Shown piece by piece: positions 1-8,069 of a DNA stretch of 49,919 nucleotides. The first letter of the stretch is position 1; each line of letters opens with the position of its first letter. The stretch comes from Bacillus spongiae. GTDB taxonomy: Bacteria > Bacillota > Bacilli > Bacillales > Bacillaceae_K. The DNA lies in NCBI RefSeq assembly GCF_037120725.1, contig NZ_JBBAXC010000023.1, forward strand, positions 1-49,919, read 5' to 3'. The translations under genes and the position numbers were made by a program. The notes under the pieces were generated by a model. It was not told the origin of the DNA, did not search any database, and saw only the letters and a program-made list of their open reading frames with translations.

Positions 1-348
1 CATGATCGTACAGGATTTGAACGGAAGTTCAAAATCTATGAGTGTGAAGACTGTTCCTCATGCCCATTTCGTTCATCATGCACAAAAGCAAAAGAAGGCA
101 ATAATCGAAAACTAATGGTGAATAAAAATTGGGAACAGCAAAAAGAATATGTAAGAGCGAAGCTTTCAGAAGAAAAAACGAGGGCCATTTATCGAAAACG
201 GAAAATCGATGTGGAACCAGTTTTTGGATTCTTGAAAGCGAATTTGTGTTTCTCCCGATTTTCTGTACGTGGAAAATCGAAGGTAGAAAACGAAATGGGT
301 CTCGCGTTAATGGCAGTGAATTTAAGAAAATTCACTGCCATTAACTAA
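1..348 (+). mobile_element. IS1182-type transposase, C-terminal fragment (runs off left edge)
   Basis: The reading frame is open from base 1 and ends with TAA at 348, so the 5' part lies outside the window. The visible 115 residues hold a zinc-ribbon-like stretch (ECEDCSSCPFRSSC) followed by the conserved C-terminal DDE block: RAIYRKRKIDVEPVFGFLK supplies the last catalytic Glu, and the end is ALMAVNLRKF. This is typical of IS1182/DDE_Tnp_1_6 transposases. A long terminator hairpin and a GTCCCAGCCTC-type end follow within 100 bp. Only the right end is seen, so it cannot be said whether the element is intact. Confidence 0.85.
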
Positions 349-380
349 GGTTATACAAGTAATCAAACCCAAAAATAAAA

Positions 381-416
381 GAAAGGTGAATTTGAGAACT
401 CTCAAATTCACCTTTC
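381..416 (+). terminator. Long hairpin downstream of the transposase
   Basis: Two 16-base arms, GAAAGGTGAATTTGAG and its exact complement, enclose a 4-base loop. It probably terminates transposase transcription and blocks read-in from outside the element. Confidence 0.7.
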
Positions 417-431
417 TCACTTTTTGAAGGT

Positions 432-450
432 AGTTATGTCCCAGCCTCAT
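432..450. repeat. Putative right end of the IS element
   Basis: The sequence TTATGTCCCAGCCTC lies just after the transposase terminator. Its complement (GAGGCTGGGACATAA) resembles terminal repeats common at Firmicute IS1182-type ends. The left copy is outside the window, so the exact boundary and any target duplication cannot be shown. Confidence 0.35.
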
Positions 451-514
451 TTTATTATCTTGGGCTTCCTAAACCATTTTATCTTTCCCATTAAAAACTG
501 TTCCAGCCTTTCAT

Positions 515-970
515 TTAATCCTTCAAAGAATGCTCTATTATTTTGTCTGTACCATCAAATATATACAAAGTCGATTCTTTCCTTGCTAGCTTTTCCACTT
601 TCTTTTGGTTAGATTCCTCTTTTATGTAATACTGAACTTCTAAATTCCATCCACCATTTGAAGCCATGCTCCCTCCACTCCTCTTTGGGCACATTTTCAT
701 TAATTTTGACTTCGTATTCATCTCCATATGCTTGGCTAAAGATTCACTTGGTTTCACGGCCAATTCAAAACCATGAATGTGGTTTCCTTGATAATCAAAT
801 TGACTTTCAACTTTCGAACCATCCACTGCTGATAGATTTACTTTATATATTAGGACTTGACCTTTCGCAGTTATTTCAATATGGGATATAGTCAATTTTT
901 GCGGGACATTCATACCCAATAACAATAAGAAAGGAACACAAATAAAAAAGATTACCATTCTCTTTTTCAT
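515..970 (-). CDS. Exported or membrane-anchored protein of unknown function
   Basis: The 151-residue product starts at ATG 970, preceded by GTGGAGGTAGTA. A GTG further upstream would sit inside that ribosome-binding site, so I reject it. Residues 1-25 form a signal peptide or N-terminal anchor (two Lys, then a run of Ile/Phe/Leu) with no lipobox Cys at the right place. The rest is hydrophilic with a short Gly/Ser-rich stretch (RSGGSMASNGGWN) in the middle. I recognise no family. It stands alone beside the IS remnant, facing it. Confidence 0.6.
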   Translation of the reverse strand: MKKRMVIFFICVPFLLLLGMNVPQKLTISHIEITAKGQVLIYKVNLSAVDGSKVESQFDYQGNHIHGFELAVKPSESLAKHMEMNTKSKLMKMCPKRSGGSMASNGGWNLEVQYYIKEESNQKKVEKLARKESTLYIFDGTDKIIEHSLKD

Positions 971-1248
971 TACTACCTCCACTTTAAATCGTCTAATAAT
1001 ACCCTTTTCCTAAATGGCTACTTCTATTCACCAATATAGGAAAAGTTGACATAATCTTTCTTCCTAAAAAAATATAAGGAGTTGCTCGTGGATAAAAAAA
1101 CCTCTCCATACTCTATCCTTCTCAACTAGAAACAAACATTTTCGCTCTGATATTATTTTATAAAACTATATTTAATGATAAATATTTATTGTTAATCAAT
1201 AAATTATCCGCTACAATATAATTATTAAAAAGAGAGGTGTAAAATTTC

Positions 1249-1728
1249 ATGAGACTTGAACCAACAACAACATTTTTAAAAACAGCGATTTGCCTAATCG
1301 GTTTGGTCATACTTGCTCTGTTTCTTTTTTGGTTACCTTGGTTAGCTAATCTGTCAGTAGAAATGTATCCAGAATATTCTTATTTGCAATACCCAGTCTT
1401 AATCGGCATGTATACTACTTCGATTCCGTTTTTCTTTGCATTGTATCAAGCTTTTCAAATTTTAAGCTACATTACGAAAAATAATGCTTTCTCAAACCTG
1501 TCAGTAAAAGCATTAAAGCATATAAAATACTGTGCTATTGCCATTAGTATAATATATGTAATAGGAAGTCTGTTTCTGTTATCACAAAGTGCATTACACC
1601 CTGGAATAGCCCTCATGGGATTGACCATCATTTTTGCTTCCGCTGTTATTGCTGTGTTTGCTGCGGTTCTACAAAAATTATTAAAAAATGCCATCGAAAT
1701 AAAATTAGAAAATGAGTTAACGGTTTGA
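1249..1728 (+). CDS. DUF2975 family four-helix membrane protein
   Basis: The 159-residue protein has four predicted membrane helices (about residues 12-32, 47-70, 92-112 and 118-140) with short loops, the usual architecture and length of DUF2975 proteins. The start is ATG 1249 after AAAGAGAGGTG. The stop lies 10 bases before the start of a small XRE-type regulator, the standard partner of this family, so the two are one transcription unit. Such pairs are common in Firmicutes and their physiological role is not established. The membrane protein may modulate the regulator, but that is inference. Confidence 0.8.
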   Translation: MRLEPTTTFLKTAICLIGLVILALFLFWLPWLANLSVEMYPEYSYLQYPVLIGMYTTSIPFFFALYQAFQILSYITKNNAFSNLSVKALKHIKYCAIAISIIYVIGSLFLLSQSALHPGIALMGLTIIFASAVIAVFAAVLQKLLKNAIEIKLENELTV

Positions 1729-1738
1729 GGTGAAAACA

Positions 1739-1954
1739 TTGGCAATTATCATTAATATTGATGTAATGTTAGCTAAAAGAAAAATGAGTGTTACTGAACT
1801 ATCTGAAAGAGTTGGAATTACAATGGCTAACCTTTCTATTTTGAAGAATGGGAAGGCTAAGGCAGTGCGCTTTTCAACTTTAGAAGCTATTTGTAAAGCC
1901 CTAGACTGTCAGCCTGGGGATATACTTGAATATCAAAACGAAACGGAAAAGTAA
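1739..1954 (+). CDS. Small XRE/Cro-C1 family HTH regulator (YozG-like)
   Basis: This 71-residue DNA-binding protein is almost only a helix-turn-helix: VTELSERVGITMANLSILKN forms helices 2-3 and LEAICKALDCQPGDIL the closing helices. I choose TTG 1739 because homologues begin M-A-I-I-I-N, GAGGTG lies 6 bases before it, and the in-frame GTG at 1730 overlaps that site. It is coupled to the DUF2975 gene upstream. It probably autoregulates the pair. A hairpin terminator follows. Confidence 0.85.
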   Translation: MAIIINIDVMLAKRKMSVTELSERVGITMANLSILKNGKAKAVRFSTLEAICKALDCQPGDILEYQNETEK

Positions 1955-1975
1955 AACTCACCGTTTAAATAAAAT

Positions 1976-2013
1976 AAATAACCTTCCAATCCTTGCATTC
2001 GGAAGGTTATTTG
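1976..2013 (+). terminator. Terminator of the DUF2975/XRE unit
   Basis: AAATAACCTTCC pairs with GGAAGGTTATTT across a 12-base loop, followed by TTGTCTTT. It begins 22 bases after the regulator stop codon. Confidence 0.7.
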
Positions 2014-2112
2014 TCTTTGACCATTCGTATACCATACATAATTATATGGTTATTTTTAGCTGGAATTATTGAATGCAAAGGAGTTTCTATAGACATAGGG
2101 TTATAAAACTTA

Positions 2113-3105
2113 TTAAATCGTTATCACAACACTTCCCTTTTTTTGTCCTGACTCAACATACTTATGAGCATCGACAGTTTGTTCTAAAGGAAAGGATTTA
2201 TCTATGACGGATTTTATCTTTCGCTTTTCAATAAGCTCCTTTAGAAAAATTAAATCCTCTGTCTTTTCATTTGACAACGCACAGATTACTTTCTTACGGC
2301 TGAACATTGAAGTCCACAGCATTTGAAAAAGCTGCTTTACCTTAAAGCTGGCTAAAAGATATTGTCCATTTTGTTTTAGTGAATCTTTACACTCAATAAA
2401 CGAACTCTTGCCTAATATGTCAAAAATAAGATCGTAAGTTTCGCCACTTTGAGTAAAATCATCTTTAGTGTAATCGATGACCTTATCAGCACCTAGAGAT
2501 TTCACCATTTCTACTCTCCGAGTACTACATACTCCCGTAACTTCTGCCCCAAAGTACTTTGCAAGCTGTACTGCAGCTGATCCTATTCCCCCTGATGCAC
2601 CATTGATAAGAACTTTTTGTCCACTACGAACATCTATTCTTCTAAGTAAATTCAACGCCGTCATGGCACCATAAGGGACGACAGCAGCTTCCTCATAAGT
2701 CATGTTTGTTGGTTTTGTTGCTAGCTTCTCTTTTCCTGTTATACAAATATACTCTGCATAAGCACCCATCTGTTGACCGAGATACCCAAAAACCTGGTCT
2801 CCTTGCTTAAATGTTTTGACATCTTTTCCTACTAATTCAATCTGTCCAGTAAACTCACTTCCAAGAGTAGTTATCTTTGGCTTCCTAAATCCAAAAAATA
2901 TTTTTGCGAAGAGCCAGAAGAGCAATGGCATATTAAATTTACGAGGGGAGATTCCCTTGAAATTTCGCGTTAATATATCTCCGTAATTTACAGATGTTGC
3001 ATAGATTCGAATTAAGATTTCGTTGTCCTTTGGAATAGGTTTATTCACATCTTTTAGAACCAAAACATCCGGTGAACCGTATTTTTCATATACTACCGTT
3101 TTTAT
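2113..3105 (-). CDS. Zinc-less MDR family NAD(P)H:quinone oxidoreductase-like protein; ATA at the expected start
   Basis: Medium-chain dehydrogenase/reductase of the quinone oxidoreductase branch: a GroES-like N-terminal domain (VNYGDILTRN, GSEFTGQI, GDQVFGY) and a Rossmann domain with the nucleotide loop NGASGGIGSAAVQLAK. No catalytic or structural zinc cysteines are visible. It would reduce quinones or enones with NAD(P)H in the cytoplasm. Homologues start M-K-x-x-x-Y-E-K-Y-G. Here that frame (IKTVVYEKYGSPDV) is intact, but the first codon at 3105 is ATA, 10 bases after AAAGGGG. The first conventional start is TTG 3063, which removes the first strand of the fold and has no good ribosome-binding site. 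Either AUA initiates weakly or the gene is start-impaired. Confidence 0.8.
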   Translation of the reverse strand: MKTVVYEKYGSPDVLVLKDVNKPIPKDNEILIRIYATSVNYGDILTRNFKGISPRKFNMPLLFWLFAKIFFGFRKPKITTLGSEFTGQIELVGKDVKTFKQGDQVFGYLGQQMGAYAEYICITGKEKLATKPTNMTYEEAAVVPYGAMTALNLLRRIDVRSGQKVLINGASGGIGSAAVQLAKYFGAEVTGVCSTRRVEMVKSLGADKVIDYTKDDFTQSGETYDLIFDILGKSSFIECKDSLKQNGQYLLASFKVKQLFQMLWTSMFSRKKVICALSNEKTEDLIFLKELIEKRKIKSVIDKSFPLEQTVDAHKYVESGQKKGSVVITI

Positions 3106-3460
3106 TTCTAATCATCCCCTTTAATACATCAAAATGTAATGTCTACCTTATTAAATTTGAGCATTCTATATTATTCAAATCCTTACGATAATATTCTGTG
3201 AATGACTAGTTCGTAATCCTCATTCTTTCAACTTACTAGCGATTACCTCGAGTCTATTATTCTCAATGCCCACTCTCGAAAAATTTCTCATTTATTTATA
3301 TCATTTACCCACAATTTATATTACCCTATTAACAAGTTAATCCAATGAAATATAATAGTATGATAAACGTTGAAAACTTATTGAATTTTCACTCTACCAG
3401 TGAAATATATGGTAAAATTATCTTTTATAGGAAACTCTATACTGAAAGGTGAATTCAATC
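3106..3460. other. Divergent intergenic region
   Basis: This region separates the leftward oxidoreductase from the rightward LCP gene and should hold both promoters. AT-rich tracts are present, plus a small dyad (TTTTCACT, 5-base loop, AGTGAAA) at about 3387-3406. I could not settle on a single convincing -35/-10 pair and see no hidden gene. Confidence 0.4.
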
Positions 3461-4477
3461 ATGATATCACGACAAAAATATAAAAAGCTGAAAAGAAAAA
3501 GAAAGACAAAATGGATAAAACGATTTCTTATTGGTGCATTATTATCTCTTTCACTCATTGCTGGATATGTTTTTTTTCAGTACCAAAAAGGGGTTAAACA
3601 AGCTGGAGGAGCGAATATCTCGACAGAGGAAGTTGCTGAGTTTAATGGAATAAAAGATGAACAGGGAAGAATAAATGTGCTGTTGCTTGGGATTGATACT
3701 AGGGGTGAAGAAAAATCTAGAACAGATACTATTATGATTGCGCAATACGACCCTAAAAATGAAAAGGCTAGATTAGTCTCCTTAATGCGGGATATTTATG
3801 TTGACATTCCAGATCATGATAGTTGGAAGCTAAATACTGCCAATTATCTAGGTGGACCTGAATTATTACGACAGACGATTAAAGAAAATTTTGATATCGA
3901 TGTTCAATATTACGCTCTCGTAGACTTTACCGGATTCCAAACCGCCGTCGATATCATCGCTCCTGATGGAATTGAAATGGATGTGGAAAAGCCAATGTCT
4001 AAAAACATAGGCGTACAACTTGAACCTGGACTTCAAAAATTAAATGGGGAAGAATTATTAGGCTATGCCCGTTTCCGTCAAGATGCTTTGGGGGATTTTG
4101 GTCGAGTTGAACGACAACAGAAAGTTGTAACGGCACTAAAAGACGAAGTACTTTCTCTAAATTCTATTATAAAAATTCCTGAATTATTAGGTGCACTGAC
4201 ACCGTACATTCAAACCAATATGGGAATAAAGGATCGGGTTGGTTTAGCTACTCAATTTTTATTGAACCCAGCTGAAACGATCGAAACATTGAAAATTCCA
4301 ATTGATGGTTCCTATGAGGATAAAAGGTATGAACGTGCAGGAGCTGTTTTAGAAATCGATTTCGAAGAAAATCGTTCTGCTTTAAAATCCTTTTTAAATG
4401 GCGAACAGCCAAATGAGATGACAAACGACTCCCTCGACACAGATCAAGAAAATGAAAATGCATCTACTATAGAATAG
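3461..4477 (+). CDS. LytR-CpsA-Psr (LCP) family cell-wall polymer ligase
   Basis: LCP enzymes transfer undecaprenyl-linked polymers such as wall teichoic acid to peptidoglycan outside the membrane. The 338-residue product has a Lys/Arg-rich cytoplasmic start, one membrane anchor (about residues 20-40) and the extracellular LCP domain with LLGIDTR, SRTDTIMIAQYDP, VSLMRDIYV and LLGYARFRQD, which supply the Arg/Asp residues that bind pyrophosphate and Mg2+. The C-terminus is an acidic tail. I choose ATG 3461 because AAAGGTG lies 9 bases upstream; an in-frame GTG at 3449 overlaps that site. Bacillus species carry several paralogues (TagT, TagU, TagV), and the sequence alone does not tell which this is. 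Confidence 0.9.
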   Translation: MISRQKYKKLKRKRKTKWIKRFLIGALLSLSLIAGYVFFQYQKGVKQAGGANISTEEVAEFNGIKDEQGRINVLLLGIDTRGEEKSRTDTIMIAQYDPKNEKARLVSLMRDIYVDIPDHDSWKLNTANYLGGPELLRQTIKENFDIDVQYYALVDFTGFQTAVDIIAPDGIEMDVEKPMSKNIGVQLEPGLQKLNGEELLGYARFRQDALGDFGRVERQQKVVTALKDEVLSLNSIIKIPELLGALTPYIQTNMGIKDRVGLATQFLLNPAETIETLKIPIDGSYEDKRYERAGAVLEIDFEENRSALKSFLNGEQPNEMTNDSLDTDQENENASTIE

Positions 4478-4479
4478 TA

Positions 4480-4514
4480 AAAAAGGAGTTGTGATTCTCA
4501 CAACTCCTTTTTAT
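4480..4514 (+). terminator. Terminator of the LCP gene
   Basis: AAAAGGAGTTGTGA and TCACAACTCCTTTT form a perfect stem around TTC, ending in a T-run. It starts 2 bases after the stop codon. Confidence 0.85.
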
Positions 4515-4575
4515 GATACTTAAACGTTAATAGGTTGAAAGTGAATGCCTTTACTTTGTTGAAGAGGTGCCTATT

Positions 4576-4677
4576 GTGAAATTAATTTCGATAAACATCT
4601 ATAGTGAGTATTTTCGTTTCATCTCAATTATTGTAGACTTCGCCCCGTTAATTTACTTGTTTTCGAAGCACTTGTAA
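4576..4677 (+). CDS. Possible 33-residue hydrophobic peptide
   Basis: GTG 4576 is preceded by AGAGGTGCCTATT. The frame runs to TAA 4677 and encodes a basic N-terminus, a hydrophobic centre and an LFSKHL end. A second short frame (ATG 4697 to TAG 4801, 34 residues, acidic-hydrophobic) follows with a weak ribosome-binding site. Neither is recognised. Both could be chance, but composition and the ribosome-binding site make the first worth keeping. Confidence 0.25.
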   Translation: MKLISINIYSEYFRFISIIVDFAPLIYLFSKHL

Positions 4678-4896
4678 TAGATTAGAACCTGAGATCATGT
4701 ACAATAAAACCGAGGAAGACCTGATCATCTTTTTCGATGTAACAACCTCACCTATTGATTTGGATTTTATTATATCTTTAAAATATTACCAAATTGAATA
4801 GTAAACAATAAGGAACATTACTTTTTTTGGATTTAGAAAAACTATTTTTCTTCACATTCCACTGGGTCCTATCCAATTCCTATACAAAATTCCCAC

Positions 4897-4989
4897 TTAT
4901 GAACTAATATAGGTAGAGACAACACCAAATATAAAAGTAAGCAAAATGAATGCGAAAAAGGTAGTAACTAGTTTACGAGGATCTAACAT
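4897..4989 (-). CDS. Small single-pass membrane protein, 30 residues
   Basis: ATG 4989 is preceded by ATGGAGGAGATGTTGTA, a strong ribosome-binding site. The peptide begins MLDPRKLVTT and continues as one hydrophobic helix of about 20 residues (Phe, Ile, Leu, Val, Gly) ending in YISS. The positive N-terminus and single helix are typical of the tiny membrane proteins of Bacillus. No function is recognised. It is transcribed leftward with no close partner. Confidence 0.6.
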   Translation of the reverse strand: MLDPRKLVTTFFAFILLTFIFGVVSTYISS

Positions 4990-5140
4990 TACAACATCTC
5001 CTCCATTCTTTACTACCTTTTTTATCGGAATACTTTCCTTCCTTATAAATAAAAAATACCCTATTCCCCTTCTTAATTACCAAAAATTCAGAAGCATCCC
5101 CTATAACTAAGTCTTTATTAAACAATGTGAAGAAACTCAC

Positions 5141-5347
5141 CTACATCGAGCGGATATTACGAGTCACTTGCATTTGTCGAGTTTGAGCCTTTAAAATGGC
5201 TTGATCTAATAATTGACTATATTTTACGGTCATTTGATTCGTAATCCCATGCTGTTTAGCAGAAAAATACATTTGCGACCGTAATTTTTCAATCTCCAAT
5301 ACAACTTTTTCTTCCAACAACCGCTCTTGCTGATTTACAGTAAACAC
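5141..5347 (-). CDS. Spo0E-family aspartyl-phosphate phosphatase
   Basis: Spo0E-like proteins dephosphorylate Spo0A~P or related response regulators and so delay sporulation. The 68-residue protein has the family's two-helix hairpin: EIEKLRSQMYFSAKQHG, then T-x-x-x-SQLLDQAI carrying the signature S-Q-x-L-D. The start is GTG 5347, 8 bases after AAGGGGG. An Fnr-type promoter 420 bp upstream points into this gene (5773-5815), so oxygen-linked control of a sporulation brake is possible, but the long untranslated stretch between them leaves this open. Confidence 0.85.
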   Translation of the reverse strand: MFTVNQQERLLEEKVVLEIEKLRSQMYFSAKQHGITNQMTVKYSQLLDQAILKAQTRQMQVTRNIRSM

Positions 5348-5772
5348 GAGAAATGCCCCCTTAGAATAGACATAATATGCTATTTTTCTATTTCTCTATA
5401 CAATTTTCACCATTTACACAAAAATCTTTATGATAAACTCTTTAGGCCGTCTGTTTTTCCTTTAATTTCTATTCCCATTGAGCTGAAAGACAAAATAATC
5501 CCTATATTATTTATATCGTTCAATATTCAGAAAGCTTAACATTGTCTCTTTCTTCCGCATTATGAATAACTTATGATACTCCAAAACATGTCTTCTTGGT
5601 AAACGCTCCGAGAGCTCTACTAAATAATGACACAACCAAAAGTTAGATAGATTATATAATAGTTAGTACTTACAAACATTATAAATATAAATTCCTCTAA
5701 TGACAAATAATATTTACTAATCAACCCTCTCTTTCTTTTCAATTTAACTAGTATACTCTGTTTATGGTAAAA
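5348..5772. other. Gene-free leader between an Fnr-type promoter and the Spo0E-like gene
   Basis: About 420 bases on the minus strand lie downstream of the promoter at 5773-5815 and before the Spo0E-like start. I find only a 19-codon frame (ATG near 5682) with a distant ribosome-binding site. The segment could be a long 5' leader or a separate small RNA. Confidence 0.4.
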
Positions 5773-5821
5773 ATTATAAAAGTTTCTATCATATTCAAGT
5801 GTGATTTAAATCACACTTGAA
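5773..5821 (-). promoter_or_regulatory. Fnr/CRP-type class II promoter reading leftward
   Basis: A perfect 28-bp palindrome (5794-5821) has the core TGTGATTTAAATCACA, matching the TGTGA-N6-TCACA box of Bacillus Fnr. Its centre is 5807.5. On the minus strand a perfect -10 hexamer TATAAT lies at 5778-5773, centre 5775.5. The 32-bp separation is exactly that of an activator bound at -41.5. The palindrome might also act as a terminator for the GNAT gene to its right, but no T-run follows the stem. Confidence 0.65.
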
Positions 5822-5887
5822 TCGTTAACTAAATTAAATTAGGGGTCATATTAGAGAGCGACAACCTTTTTTATCAATTGAATTATT

Positions 5888-6387
5888 TTACATAGTGTCT
5901 TCCATTGAATAAAAACGTTGAACCGGTCCTCTCCCATTCTTTTTTTCAGTTTCTATATACCGCCCATTCGTATATTCAGAAATGATCCGTCGCCAAAACC
6001 ACTGTGACGGAATATTCTCCTCAACTTCTGAAATTTCCCATTCTCCAGGAAAAAAATTGAATAACTGAAAGGCGGATTGTTTCCCTACACCGATTTTTCG
6101 ATACTTCTTCAAAATAAAAAATTCCGCCATTGAATAATAACTGCTCCCCGTTTCATGTTTTAGTTTACGAACAAAAGCAAAACCACCATATTTCTCATTC
6201 ACTTTAATTAGAAAAGGAAAACGTTCATTTTCTGTCCAGTACTGATCAAAATAGTTGTATCGATATAATCCGTTTTCATCTACATCCATTTGATCAAATT
6301 CACTAAAATCATATTTTTGTATAATTGCAATAAATTCTTCACTACGATTTTGTTATCCAACGTTGCCTTTGTAACAACGACCTTCAC
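5888..6387 (-). pseudogene. GNAT acetyltransferase with one frameshift
   Basis: The C-terminal 133 codons (stop 5888) encode a GNAT domain with the acetyl-CoA loop RKIGVGKQSAFQLF and a typical IIxxYTNGRY end. The N-terminus lies in another frame: GTG 6387, 8 bases after AGGAGGGG, reads MKVVVTKATLDNKIVVKN and then runs into an A-run (T5 on the plus strand at 6314-6318). Beyond the run the frame KYDFSEFDQMDVDENGLYRY resumes the gene. A 1- or 2-base indel in the homopolymer explains the break. The product would be about 166 residues if intact. Internal ATG 6289 would give a protein lacking the first strand and helix. Confidence 0.8.
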
Positions 6388-6465
6388 CTATAGCCCCTCC
6401 TAACTATCATTTTACGTATACTTGTTCGAAGATTTTCTCTGCTTTATATTCTCTCTCGATTAAAT

Positions 6466-6717
6466 TCATTCATTAACAGACTTTTTATTTTCACGGTTCC
6501 ACAATAAAAAGCCTGACAAAATTCCAAATGGGAATAAAATGAGGACTCCGATCAACACTGCGAAGGTTCCACCGATTATTAATTGTAAAATGGTATGATC
6601 AGGAGATGATACATTTCTTATAAAATCTACGACTTGAATAAAAATAGATACGAGTAGTGAATAGTATAAGGCCACTTTGAAAATCCATTTCCATTTGTGT
6701 GTACGATCTAGTAGCAT
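6466..6717 (-). CDS. Small membrane protein with two predicted helices
   Basis: The 83-residue product has helices at about residues 15-34 and 45-70, a basic N-terminus (RTHKWKWIFK) and a Lys/Asn-rich tail. The start is ATG 6717 after AAAGGGGGGAG. It lies between two GNAT genes on the same strand. No family is recognised. Confidence 0.6.
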   Translation of the reverse strand: MLLDRTHKWKWIFKVALYYSLLVSIFIQVVDFIRNVSSPDHTILQLIIGGTFAVLIGVLILFPFGILSGFLLWNRENKKSVNE

Positions 6718-6814
6718 GCTCTCACTCCCCCCTTTGTCTTTTATTTATTATGTAATTAAATTAATTTCTTAATAGGGTGCTGTCATTGTATAAAGGAATA
6801 AACGATAGCGATAT

Positions 6815-7249
6815 TTACTTTTCATCTACTAATGTCTTTTTATAATAGGTAGCAGATTCTTCGTATCCAATGGCTGAATAAAACTGATGGGCTCTTCTCG
6901 TTGCTAAGGCAACCAATTTAGAACCTCGTTTTAATGAGAGTTCCTCTACTTTATCCATCAGCCTTTTACCAACGCCATCTCCCCTATATTCAGCAGAGAC
7001 AAACACTTCCTCCACCCAAGTTACCTCCCCATTTGCATAAAACGTAGCATGGTGAAATGCTAGTACATAACCAATTAATTTAGAATCTATCTCTGCTAAT
7101 AGAATATCTGCATTGGGATCTTTCAGTAATTCTAAAAAAACACTAGAAAAATCCGTTCGATTTAGTTGAAAACTAGTAGCTAAACTTTCTGCTAATGGAA
7201 ATAATTGATCCATGTCATCAAATTCTGCTCTTCTATATACAATTTTCAC
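6815..7249 (-). CDS. GNAT family N-acetyltransferase
   Basis: The 144-residue single-domain enzyme has the GNAT core: ADILLAEIDSKLIGYVLAF (strands 2-4), VEEVFVSAEYRGDGVGKRLM with the R/Q-x-x-G-x-G/A acetyl-CoA loop, and ATRRAHQFYSAIGYEESATYY at the end. The start is GTG 7249 after GGAGGAAG. It would acetylate an amine on a small molecule or protein in the cytoplasm; the substrate cannot be inferred. It is one of five GNAT genes in the window and close to two others. Confidence 0.85.
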   Translation of the reverse strand: MKIVYRRAEFDDMDQLFPLAESLATSFQLNRTDFSSVFLELLKDPNADILLAEIDSKLIGYVLAFHHATFYANGEVTWVEEVFVSAEYRGDGVGKRLMDKVEELSLKRGSKLVALATRRAHQFYSAIGYEESATYYKKTLVDEK

Positions 7250-7345
7250 TTTCCTTCCTCCTACTTATAAACTTACTAATCATTATTTCAAATGTCTTTA
7301 ATTTCCACAAGGAGTATTCCATTATTTTACTAGTAAAACAAATAA

Positions 7346-7367
7346 GTGCGTTCGTTCATGAACGCAC
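7346..7367 (-). terminator. Terminator after the 7.4-kb GNAT gene
   Basis: GTGCGTTC and GAACGCAC enclose a 6-base loop. On the minus strand a T-rich tail (TTATTTGTTTT) follows. Confidence 0.65.
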
Positions 7368-7399
7368 CCGATTATATAAGATAAGAGATTAATTGAACT

Positions 7400-7918
7400 C
7401 TATTTAAGATAATAAGCCATTAAAATATCATCTCCATAAGAACCATCTTCATATTTTATTTGCTTTCTTTGCCTACCTTCTTCTACAAAACCCATGCGCT
7501 TATATACTTTTATGGCTCTATCATTGACTGAAACGACTCCTAAGCAAATTTTTTCTAAATCCTTTTGATTTTTAGCCCACTTGATGAGGAACTCTAGTAG
7601 TTTAGTGCCAATTCCCTGATTGCAGTATTCCTCTCTGATTCCCATCCCCAATGACCCTGCGTGCTTTAATCGATCCATGTCATATCGATAAAAAACCAAA
7701 AACCCTACCACTTTACCGTCTTTTTCAAAGACTATATAAAGGTTTCCTTTTTCATTACTTTTTTGGATTTTTTCTTTTTCTTTATTCACATTATCGGGTA
7801 TTTTATTAGGAGAAGAGATAAAAAATTTCGTCGTCGTTTCAGATAAAATAATTTCTTTTTTAATATCAATTATTGTTGCAGCGTCAAATTCTGTTGCTAA
7901 CCGGATCAAATCATTCAC
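7400..7918 (-). CDS. GNAT family N-acetyltransferase
   Basis: The 172-residue protein contains VGFLVFYRYD, then LGMGIREEYCNQGIGTKLLEFLIKWA with the canonical acetyl-CoA loop, then LGVVSVNDRAIKVYKRMGF. These place it with GNATs close to the RimI/ribosomal-protein type. The start is GTG 7918 behind AAGGGAAG, and a hairpin terminator follows the stop. The substrate is unknown. The LGVVSxNxRAIxxYxxxGF block is shared with many Bacillus acetyltransferases of broad amine specificity. Confidence 0.85.
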   Translation of the reverse strand: MNDLIRLATEFDAATIIDIKKEIILSETTTKFFISSPNKIPDNVNKEKEKIQKSNEKGNLYIVFEKDGKVVGFLVFYRYDMDRLKHAGSLGMGIREEYCNQGIGTKLLEFLIKWAKNQKDLEKICLGVVSVNDRAIKVYKRMGFVEEGRQRKQIKYEDGSYGDDILMAYYLK

Positions 7919-8069
7919 TACTTCCCTTTTTTAGAAGATTATACCATGAGAGAAATTAGATTGTTATAATAATATAACTATCTAAACGATTACATTCTTA
8001 TCGATACATTACTTTTGGTACTATAAGTTAGCCTTTTCGTGAAAAAGTCGGTATTACGACTCTATGAAA

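Noticed and set aside
4480-4514. TGTGATTCTCACA as an Fnr box
   Set aside because: The half-sites are too close (3-base spacer) and lie in the stem of a clear terminator.
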